Positions 57,349-64,000 of a stretch of 64,000 nucleotides of DNA are shown here, in pieces (within the stretch, counting starts at the first letter, position 1; every line of letters begins with the position of its first letter). Under the pieces are notes generated by a model. The model did no database searches, was not told where the DNA came from, and saw only the letters and a program-made list of their open reading frames with translations. This DNA comes from Actinomadura sp. WMMA1423 (lineage in GTDB: Bacteria; Actinomycetota; Actinomycetes; Streptosporangiales; Streptosporangiaceae). The DNA lies in assembly GCF_006547145.1 (NCBI RefSeq), contig NZ_CP041244.1, forward strand, positions 4,774,001 to 4,838,000. The letters are read 5' to 3'. The translations under genes were made by a program, and so were the position numbers.

Positions 57349-58721
57349 CGACCATTCGCCCTGGCCTGGTCGACTGGTCAGTTGGCGCAGCCCCTATGGG
57401 ACGGCCGGCTCCTGCCTAGGGCCCCGGGCCAGGTCTTTCTAATGCGACCGCGATCCGCCCCCGGCGAGAGTGTGCCGAAGCGGCGGCGGACCTCCGCCGG
57501 TGGGCTGGATGGATGGATGTCATGGCGGTCGAGGAGACGGCACCGAGGCGCTGCGGACCTTCGGTATCACGGTCGGCGGTCTCCGGCGGCGCGGCCGCGA
57601 GCCCAGGGTGACACTGCTGCCGGCGGTTCGCCGCGCTGGTCGCAGGAGAAGGCGGCGTGGTGCTGGTCGAGGGGGCCGAGCGACTCAGGAACAAAGCGGC
57701 TGTTCGGGAAGGCCCGCGTGCGGGCCTAGCCGCATGCCTGGCCTATCGGCACGGGGCCACCGCGCCCGGCAATCCCCTCTAGCTCCTGTTGGCCGCGCGG
57801 GCACGGGTTCGACCGCTGCCGGGCACCGCGGTGGGTCTGCGGTTCCGGATGCGATGGGAGGACAGGAACGACACGGAGCGCGGCGCAGCTCCGCTGGCCG
57901 TCCGCCTCTACGACGTCCAGCGGCGGGATCCGGTGAGCTGGAGACGCTCGCGGTACTCCTGCACAGCCTGGCGAAATATCCCCGGTCCTGTGGGTGTCTG
58001 CGGTGAGACCGGTCCTCGGGGACGCGTCCGAGACGATCTCGCCACTGGAGCCGCTGCGGCAGAGCGGTGGGCATCGGATCACCCTCGGTCCGAGCCATGC
58101 CGCCGAGATCACTCACACTTCGCGGCCGCCCGACGGCCAAGAGGATTCCCGCCGCGCTCCCGCGATTGCTGGAAGCGCACGAGGTGATCCTGATCGAAGG
58201 CGCGACGCGGCCCGACCTCGTGGACGACCTGGGCGACGGCGCCAGCGACGACCTCGCCGGGCCGAGGCGGAACAGGTCGTTCACCACCGATGTGTAGGTG
58301 TCGAACAATCGCGCTCCGATCATTGCCAGGGCACTGATCGGCCGTCCACGGGTGGCGGCGCACACCCTGCGATGGCATCGGCCGGTCGAGCGGCAGGCAG
58401 TGGCACGCAGGTCGGCAACGTCAGAGCGAAGAGGCACACGACGACGGTGCGCGCGACGTCCAGCGAGACCACCCGGGCCAGCTCCCCTGCAGGAGGCCGA
58501 AGGAGCCGCGTCCCTCTTCGAGGGCCTGCTCGTCGTCACCGGCAAGAGGCGTGCGTTAGGCGTTGCTCGACATGGCGGCGAAGAGACCCGGGTTCGGAGG
58601 CGAAGGCCTCATCGACTGGATCTTGATCGGGTCCTGACCGAAATGGAATCCTGGTGAAGCTCCCGCTAGCCGCTGACTTGGCCGCGCCGACGGATGGGCA
58701 CTGAACGGGAGAACAAGGAGC
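57349..58721. other. 1.4-kb stretch without an intact gene
   Basis: Long open frames exist on both strands, but their amino-acid composition (Arg/Pro/Ser-rich, no hydrophobic periodicity) and the lack of convincing starts argue against coding. Short fragments look protein-like, for example RFAALVAGEGGVVLVEGAERL around 57620-57690 (plus strand), reminiscent of the ATPase start of LuxR-type regulators. This is most easily read as decayed genes next to the intact LuxR gene at 58722. A hairpin at 57710-57727 is the only clear structure. Confidence 0.5.
57710..57727. terminator. Short perfect hairpin
   Basis: AGGCCCGC and GCGGGCCT form an 8-bp stem around GT. It is GC-rich and terminator-like, but no intact gene ends nearby. 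Confidence 0.4.
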
Positions 58722-61481
58722 ATGGGGACGCTGTCTGAGCCCGCGCCGCTGCTGGATCGGCAGCGGGAGCGAGCCGAGCTGGACGGCCTGCTGGGGGATG
58801 TGCGCTCCGGACGCGGGCGGGCCCTGGTGCTGCGCGGAGAGGCGGGCGTGGGCAAGTCGGCCCTGCTGCGGCATACGGCGGAGTCGGCGGCGGACATGCG
58901 GGTGGTGCGCGCCGTCGGGGCGGAATCGGAGATGGAGCTGGCGTTCGCCAGCCTGCACCTCCTGGTCGCGCCGCTGCTGGACAGGATCGACAAGCTCCCC
59001 GGCCCGCAGCGCGACGCGCTCGCGGTCGCGTTCGGGCTGCGCCAGGGGACGGCGCCCGACCGGTTCATGGTCGGGCTGGCGGTGCTGACCCTCCTGGCGG
59101 AGGCGGCGGAGGAACGCGCACTGCTCTGCGTGATCGATGACGCGCAGTGGCTGGACCAGGCGTCGGCCCAGGTGCTGGCGTTCGTCGCCAGGCGGCTGCT
59201 GGCCGAGCCGGTGGGGCTGATCTTCGCGGCGCGCGAGCCGGGCAGGCAGTTCCACGGGCTGGGGAACCTGGAAGTGCGCGGCCTGCCCAGGCAGGAGGCG
59301 CAGACCCTGTTGCGCTCGGTGGTCCACTTCCCGCTGGACGAACGGATCAGGGACCGGATACTGGCGGAGACGAACGGCAACCCCCTGGCCCTGCTGGAAC
59401 TGCCGCGCGGGCTGAGCCCGGCGCAGCTGGCGGGCGGGCTCGGACTGGTGGAGGCCCAGGCGGTCCCCGCGCGGGTCGAAGAGGGCTTCCGCCGGCGGCT
59501 GGCGGCGCTGCCGGCCGAGACCCGGTCGCTCATGCTGGTCGCGGCGGCCGAGCCGACCGGCGACCCGGCGCTGATCTGGCGCGCGGCCGGGCACCTCGGG
59601 GTACCCGCTTCGGCGGTGGAGCCCGCGCAGGCCGACGGGCTGCTGGAGATCGGGACGTGGGCGCGGTTCCGGCATCCGCTGGTGCGGTCGGCGGTGTACT
59701 CGGCCGCGTCGTTGGCGGAGCGGCGGGCGGCGCACGGGGCGCTGGCCACGGCGACCGATCCCGCGTCCGACCCCGATCGGCGGGCCTGGCATCGCGCGCA
59801 CGCGGCGCTGGAGGCCGACGAGTCGGTGGCCGGTGAGCTGGAGCGGCTGGCCGACCGGGCTCAGGCGCGCGGCGGCATCGCGGCGGCGGCGGCGTTTCTG
59901 AGGCGCGCGACCGAGCTGACACCGGATCCGGCCAGGCGCGGAGCGAGGGCGCTGGCCGCGGCGCAGGCCGCCTTCGAGGCCGGCGCCCCGGATGTGGCGC
60001 TGGAGCTGCTCGGCTCCGCGGAGATGAGCCCGCTGACCGAACTCCAGAGCGGACGGGCGGCCTGGCTGCGCGCCCAGATCGTCTTCGCGCGCAAGCGCGG
60101 CGGTGAAGCCCTGCGGCCGCTGCTGGAGGCGGCCGGTCGGCTGGCTCGCGTCGACGAGGGGCAGGCACGCGAGGCCTACGTCGACGGCATCGGATCAGCG
60201 GTCTTCGCCGGCAGGCTCGGCGAACCCGACCTCCTGCGGACCGTGGCCGAGACCGCCCGCACCGCACCTGCGGGACCACCGCCCGCACGGCCGGTCGACG
60301 CACTTCTGGACGGGCTGGTGGCGCGGTTCGCCGAGGGCTACGCCGCGGCGGCGCCGCAGTTGAAGCGCGTCCTGCTGACGTTTCGGCAGGAGACCCGAAA
60401 GAACCCGGAAGACAACATGCGCCGGCTGGGGCTGGCCTATCTGGTCGCCGCGGACATGTGGGACGACCAGGCCCTGCATGACCTGGCCGAGCACGCGATC
60501 CAGGCGGCCCGCGAGATCGGCGCGCTCCACTTCCTTCCCCAGGCCCTCACCTACCGCGCCACCGTGCACATCTACGCCGGTCGGTTCGACGCGGCCGCCA
60601 CGCTGGTCGAGGAATCCGACGCGATCTTGAAGGTGACCGGTCACGCCCACTTCGGCTTCGCCTCCAACCTGCTCATGAGCTGGCGTGGCGGGACCGAGGC
60701 ACCGGCGAGGTTCGACGCCGCCGTCGAGCGGACGATCACCTGGGGTGAGGGGCGAGCGATCAGCGGGGGCCACTTCGGGAGCGCGCTGGTCTACAACGCC
60801 CTCGGCCGGTACGAGGACGCTCTGTCCCGCGCGCGAAGGGCGTGCGAGCACGACGATCTGGGGCTCACCGGGTTCGCCCTCGTGGAACTGGTCGAGGCGG
60901 CCGCCTACGGCAACGCCCCCGAAACGGCCGCCGCGGCGTTGGGACGGCTGGAGGCGCGCACCACCGCCGCCGGTACCGACTGGGCCCTCGGCGTCCTCGC
61001 CCGGTCGAAGGCGCTGCTCTCCGACGGCGAGGCCGCCGACCTGCTGTACCGCGAGGCCATCGAGCGCCTCCAGCGCAGCCGGGCGGCCGCGTACCTCGCC
61101 CGCACCCACCTCGTGTTCGGCGAGTGGCTGCGTCGCGAGAACCGGCGCCTCGAAGCGCGCGAGCATCTGCGTACCGCCCACGAGATGCTGCAGGGCTTCG
61201 GCGCCCAGGCCTTCGCCGACCGCGCCCGCCGCGAACTCCTGGCAACCGGCGAGACCGTCCGCAAGCGCACCGCGGAGACGCCCGACGGCCTCACTCCTCA
61301 GGAAGGGCAGATCGCCCGACTGGCACGCAAGGGCCTGTCGAACCCGGAGATCGGCGCCCAGCTGTTCCTCAGCCCGCGCACCGTCGAGTACCACCTGAGC
61401 AAGGTGTTCACCAAGCTCGCCATCACCTCTCGCCGCCAACTCGCGCAGGCCCTGCCCGACCAGGGCAACGACGGTACGTAA
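58722..61481 (+). CDS. LuxR-family (LAL) ATP-binding transcriptional regulator
   Basis: This 919-residue protein has an N-terminal AAA/STAND ATPase (P-loop GEAGVGKSALL near residues 41-48, Walker B LLCVIDDAQWLD). A long helical, TPR-like middle follows (about 330-840), then a C-terminal LuxR HTH (LTPQEGQIARLARKGLSNPEIGAQLFLSPRTVEYHLSKVFTKLAITSRRQLAQAL). This is the MalT/LAL class of large activators. AAGGAG precedes the ATG. It is preceded by degraded sequence and followed by an unrelated small exported protein; its target genes are not evident. Confidence 0.95.
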   Translation: MGTLSEPAPLLDRQRERAELDGLLGDVRSGRGRALVLRGEAGVGKSALLRHTAESAADMRVVRAVGAESEMELAFASLHLLVAPLLDRIDKLPGPQRDALAVAFGLRQGTAPDRFMVGLAVLTLLAEAAEERALLCVIDDAQWLDQASAQVLAFVARRLLAEPVGLIFAAREPGRQFHGLGNLEVRGLPRQEAQTLLRSVVHFPLDERIRDRILAETNGNPLALLELPRGLSPAQLAGGLGLVEAQAVPARVEEGFRRRLAALPAETRSLMLVAAAEPTGDPALIWRAAGHLGVPASAVEPAQADGLLEIGTWARFRHPLVRSAVYSAASLAERRAAHGALATATDPASDPDRRAWHRAHAALEADESVAGELERLADRAQARGGIAAAAAFLRRATELTPDPARRGARALAAAQAAFEAGAPDVALELLGSAEMSPLTELQSGRAAWLRAQIVFARKRGGEALRPLLEAAGRLARVDEGQAREAYVDGIGSAVFAGRLGEPDLLRTVAETARTAPAGPPPARPVDALLDGLVARFAEGYAAAAPQLKRVLLTFRQETRKNPEDNMRRLGLAYLVAADMWDDQALHDLAEHAIQAAREIGALHFLPQALTYRATVHIYAGRFDAAATLVEESDAILKVTGHAHFGFASNLLMSWRGGTEAPARFDAAVERTITWGEGRAISGGHFGSALVYNALGRYEDALSRARRACEHDDLGLTGFALVELVEAAAYGNAPETAAAALGRLEARTTAAGTDWALGVLARSKALLSDGEAADLLYREAIERLQRSRAAAYLARTHLVFGEWLRRENRRLEAREHLRTAHEMLQGFGAQAFADRARRELLATGETVRKRTAETPDGLTPQEGQIARLARKGLSNPEIGAQLFLSPRTVEYHLSKVFTKLAITSRRQLAQALPDQGNDGT

Positions 61482-61635
61482 GCCGCCCTGCCCGCCCCTC
61501 CCGGCAATCCCTCCGCAAGACGGAGTCTCCGGCGAGCCGCTCGGGCGGCGCATTGCCGATCGGTGCCGACCGCCGACGGTCTTCTGAGAACGACCGCCAG
61601 AAGAGCGGTCCGCAAAGCAAATTCGGAGGACCCAC

Positions 61636-62232
61636 GTGTCTACCAAACGTCGCAGGGCCATCGCGCTGCTCCTTCCGCTGCTGGTACTGCTGGCACTACT
61701 GGCAATCGGTCACGGTTTCGGACAGACCGACGGCCGGCAGCCGACCTACGCCGACGCCTGCGCGGACGCAGCGAAGATGCTGGCGAAACTGCCCGGCACC
61801 GATGCCCTGATGCAGGACCTGGAATCCCAGAAGAAGTCGGAAGACGTCTACGCCGTCATCTGGGTCGACGTCCATCGCCTCCAGGCACCCAGTTGCCCGG
61901 GGTATCTGGAAGCCGATCCCCAGTCCATGGCGATCGAGAAGACCATGCTGACCATCGCGCTCGGCAAGGTCGGGCCGGCAGTCCTCAGCACGAAGATCTA
62001 CCGGCCGGTCGCTTCCGAACTCGCGGCCGTGGTCCATCTCTCCGGCTCCAAGGAGACCGCGCTGGAGAGTTTCCAGCGGCTGATGGAAACGGTCGACGGG
62101 GATCTGACCAAGACCGGCGACAGCGGCAGGGGTCTGCTGGACGACACCTCGGTATCCGGCTACCTGTTCGTCGGAGCCGAGGGGAACGGTCACTGGCCCG
62201 ACCGCGAGTCGCGGCTCGGTCCTGGCCGATGA
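61636..62232 (+). CDS. Membrane-anchored extracytoplasmic protein, unknown
   Basis: This 198-residue protein has a short basic start (STKRRR), a leucine-rich signal anchor (AIALLLPLLVLLALLAIG) and an extracytoplasmic domain with two Cys (YADACADAAK, APSCPGYL), likely a disulphide. No family is recognised. The GTG at 61636 has GGAGG nine bases upstream. A hairpin terminator follows at 62274. Confidence 0.75.
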   Translation: MSTKRRRAIALLLPLLVLLALLAIGHGFGQTDGRQPTYADACADAAKMLAKLPGTDALMQDLESQKKSEDVYAVIWVDVHRLQAPSCPGYLEADPQSMAIEKTMLTIALGKVGPAVLSTKIYRPVASELAAVVHLSGSKETALESFQRLMETVDGDLTKTGDSGRGLLDDTSVSGYLFVGAEGNGHWPDRESRLGPGR

Positions 62233-62273
62233 ACTCCTCCCGGCGTCACTGACGGCACCGGGACGCCAGTCGA

Positions 62274-62306
62274 GGGCGGGGTGGATCACAACGATCCGCC
62301 CCGCCC
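62274..62306 (+). terminator. Intrinsic terminator downstream of the 61636 gene
   Basis: A 14-bp stem (GGGCGGGGTGGATC with GATCCGCCCCGCCC, one G-T pair) and a 5-base loop start 41 bp beyond the stop and are followed by TTCC. Confidence 0.8.
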
Positions 62307-62496
62307 TTCCGTGTCGTGCGAGCCCCTCCTCATCCGCGACGGGCTTGGGAGACGACGTTCTCCGGGTCGTCTCACGGGCCCGCAGGTTTGTGCAGGACGG
62401 CGGCACCGAGGGCTGGCGACGGCCTCAACCGGTCGGGGCCACGGGTACCAAGCAGCGCGGGTGATCGGGCGAGGGGCGGAGGGCACAGCCTGCCCC

Positions 62497-62528
62497 AGAG
62501 CGCAGGGCCTCCTACGGCCCTGCGCTCT
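62497..62528 (-). terminator. Intrinsic terminator for the Ig-like exported gene
   Basis: A perfect 13-bp stem (AGAGCGCAGGGCC / GGCCCTGCGCTCT) with a 6-base loop lies 32 bp beyond the minus-strand stop at 62561. Confidence 0.82.
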
Positions 62529-62560
62529 CAAGCGGCGCGGTTGCCCTTTCCGGCGGCGGG

Positions 62561-63643
62561 TTACCGTGCGCGCACCACCGGGCTGGTGGTCGGGTAGAGG
62601 AAGTCGTTTCCGTCAAAGCGTGCCCGGAAGTACCCTCCGCGCGCGGGGAACGGGTCGCTCTCCGATTCCGGGAGACCCCGGTCACGGGTGCCGAAGAGCC
62701 CGTTGTTCATGGTGACCAGTTGCCCGAGTCGCTGCCAGTGGGTTCTGCCGCTGCGCGACCACTCGATGGTGATGGGCAGATTCTCCATGTGGTAGAAGAG
62801 CACTTCACCGTTGGGGCCCAACGGGCTCTCGATGGACCCGATGACGCCCGCTCGGTGGGGTTCGTTGAACGCGACATTGAAGTTCGCGAACTGCGGCGTC
62901 CCCGGCGCGACGACCACCGGCACGTTGCCCTCCGCGTTTCCGCAGTTGACCGGGGAGAAGTAGAGGTCGTCCGACGGGATATCGGGTGCCACATAGAGGG
63001 GGTGGTAGCCCGGTTCCGCAGTGATCGGGACCGTGGCGCTGAATGCTCCGGCGGCGTTCAGCGGTGCGGTTCCCAGAACCTGGAAGTTCTTGTCATCCCG
63101 GACCACGATGTTCCGCCCGGTCAGGGGGACGGGACCCGCGCCGGTGTCGTAGGTGACTCTGCCGGTGACTGTGATGGGCGTCGTCTTGGTGACCCGCGTG
63201 GGGGTGACCTCGCAGGACAGGGCCCGGGCCGCGGTCTGCCGGACTTCGAGCCACAGTTGCGGCGCTCTCGCCGAGGCCACCTGATCGGTCTCCTTGATCA
63301 CCGCCTCCACGATCGTGTACCGGTCGTCCGGAGTGATGGCCAGGCTGAAATGTCCGTCGCCGTCCGTGGTCAGCGTCCGCGACTGGCCGGCTCCGACATC
63401 GGGGGTGACCTCGACCTGCTGTCCGGTGAGCGGCCCGGTACTCCCGTCGGGCATGGTCGCGGTCACCGTGCCGGTCACGACGGCCGTCCGATGGTCGACG
63501 TCGAGTGGGTTCCTGTCTGCCGAGAGCGTGATGGTCGGCTGGATCTTGTCAGTGGCGTCGGCGGCGCGGACCGTGGCGAGGTTCACGATCAATGCGATCG
63601 CGAGGACGAGCACGCCAGGGCCGAGCACAGAGGTTCGTCGCAA
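62561..63643 (-). CDS. Exported protein with Ig-like domains
   Basis: The product is about 360 residues. A signal peptide (hydrophobic run VLGPGVLVLAIALIVNLATVRA) leads into two or three Ig-like beta-sandwich units: TVTLSADRNPL-type start at PTITLSADRNPLDVDHRTAVVTGTVTATMPDG, then CEVTPTRVTKTTPITVTGRVTYDTG, and LTGRNIVVRDDKNFQVLG. A C-terminal domain with Cys in NCGNAEG follows. TTG at 63643 places the signal peptide correctly; other starts upstream (TTG 63715, GTG about 63691) would give an abnormally long leader. It is probably a secreted or cell-wall-associated adhesin-like protein; function unknown. Confidence 0.78.
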   Translation of the reverse strand: MRRTSVLGPGVLVLAIALIVNLATVRAADATDKIQPTITLSADRNPLDVDHRTAVVTGTVTATMPDGSTGPLTGQQVEVTPDVGAGQSRTLTTDGDGHFSLAITPDDRYTIVEAVIKETDQVASARAPQLWLEVRQTAARALSCEVTPTRVTKTTPITVTGRVTYDTGAGPVPLTGRNIVVRDDKNFQVLGTAPLNAAGAFSATVPITAEPGYHPLYVAPDIPSDDLYFSPVNCGNAEGNVPVVVAPGTPQFANFNVAFNEPHRAGVIGSIESPLGPNGEVLFYHMENLPITIEWSRSGRTHWQRLGQLVTMNNGLFGTRDRGLPESESDPFPARGGYFRARFDGNDFLYPTTSPVVRAR

Positions 63644-63851
63644 ATCAGCACCTGCCCAGAGTCGATGAGGAACCGTCGCGTGTTCGATCACGCAGAGGTA
63701 AGACGCCCCAAGCAACGCCCGATTTGTCTGAATGGCCGGATGCGGACCGCTTCAAGGAACGCGCCGCGCTACTCCGTCCCAGGCATCAAGTTCGGCGTGC
63801 TCACCGGTTGGGCCGCGATGTCCTCCGAGCTCCGGGGACGAGGAACGCTGC

Positions 63852-64000
63852 TCAATGCGCCGCTCCGATTTCCACCTCGGATGCTCGGATCAGGAGTGCT
63901 CTGCCCTTGGTATCCCACAGCTGCACAATGTCGTCGACGTGAACACCGGTCTCCCACCGTGGCCCATTCCGCGCGACCACCTCCCGCCCCGGTCGGCTGT
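63852..64000 (-). CDS. C-terminus of a gene entering from the right edge
   Basis: The last 48 codons of a minus-strand gene are visible: REVVARNGPRWETGVHVDDIVQLWDTKGRALLIRASEVEIGAAH. The sequence is protein-like and in one open frame to the window edge. No family can be assigned from this tail. The roughly 200 bp between this stop and the Ig-like gene start (63644-63851) presumably hold that gene's promoter. Confidence 0.65.
   Translation of the reverse strand, partial: SRPGREVVARNGPRWETGVHVDDIVQLWDTKGRALLIRASEVEIGAAH

Noticed and set aside
1..64000. tRNA or rRNA genes
   Set aside because: I saw no T-loop-like GTTCGAATC context with cloverleaf potential and no rRNA sequence in the intergenic regions I read; a covariance-model scan was not possible here.

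Overview
The window is high-GC DNA from a filamentous actinomycete. A member of Streptosporangiales/Thermomonosporaceae (Actinomadura-like) fits best, although no rRNA or housekeeping marker is present to prove it. Supporting signs are the very strong GC bias at third positions, frequent GTG/TTG starts, leaderless-looking transcripts, and families typical of these bacteria: DUF397 proteins, XRE-DUF5753 regulators, DUF574-type SAM methyltransferases, SpoIIE phosphatases, BTAD/AfsR regulators and STAND-TPR proteins.

Layout. 1-8.4 kb: a C-terminally cut membrane protein with its ECF sigma factor, a receiver-SpoIIE phosphatase coupled to a histidine kinase, a GAF-SpoIIE phosphatase divergent from a MarR regulator, an L,D-transpeptidase lipoprotein and an exported protein ending in LPVTG. 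8.4-11.6 kb: a small anti-sigma-like ATPase, a structured intergenic repeat, an HTH protein, a DUF1801 protein, a mini-SepF, and an NAD(P)-binding reductase divergent from an HxlR regulator. 11.7-14.1 kb: a STAND NTPase-TPR protein followed by a DUF397 gene. 14.1-18.6 kb: a TetR-controlled catabolic cluster (acyl-CoA dehydrogenase, carboxymuconolactone decarboxylase-like, VOC protein; divergent TetR and a phosphotransferase-DUF6285 fusion). 18.7-25.8 kb: a lipoprotein, a DrrAB-type exporter convergent with an AfsR-like regulator, a monooxygenase-fold protein, a secreted lamin-tail protein and an SDR. 26-30.1 kb: a WhiJ-like regulatory island (two XRE-DUF5753 proteins, an RsbW-like ATPase, two DUF397 proteins, a DUF574 methyltransferase).

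30.3-44 kb is mixed metabolism and regulation: metallo-hydrolase, PRC barrel, secreted alpha/beta hydrolase, sterol-desaturase family protein, AraC, O-methyltransferase, class IV aminotransferase with MerR, Rieske-DUF2231 fusion, NmrA reductase with TetR, and methyltransferase. 44-48.5 kb: a GNAT/XRE-cupin operon behind a near-ideal palindromic operator, then a second STAND-TPR gene convergent with a fourth DUF397 gene, then a double-domain VOC protein. 48.9-51.5 kb: an acetyltransferase-aminotransferase fusion translationally coupled to a CDP-diglyceride synthase-like gene. 51.7-64 kb: small accessory genes, a frameshifted cupin, about 1.4 kb without an intact gene, a large LuxR-family (LAL) regulator, and exported proteins of unknown function.

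The strongest system-level observation is that four DUF397 genes sit beside three different partner types. Two of the partners are paralogous STAND-TPR NTPases, both preceded by a -10 box exactly six bases before the start codon. DUF397 is normally known with XRE-DUF5753 regulators (WhiJ-like or Scr1/Scr2 toxin-antitoxin-like pairs). A STAND-DUF397 pair is therefore the best candidate here for a little-described signalling or defence module.
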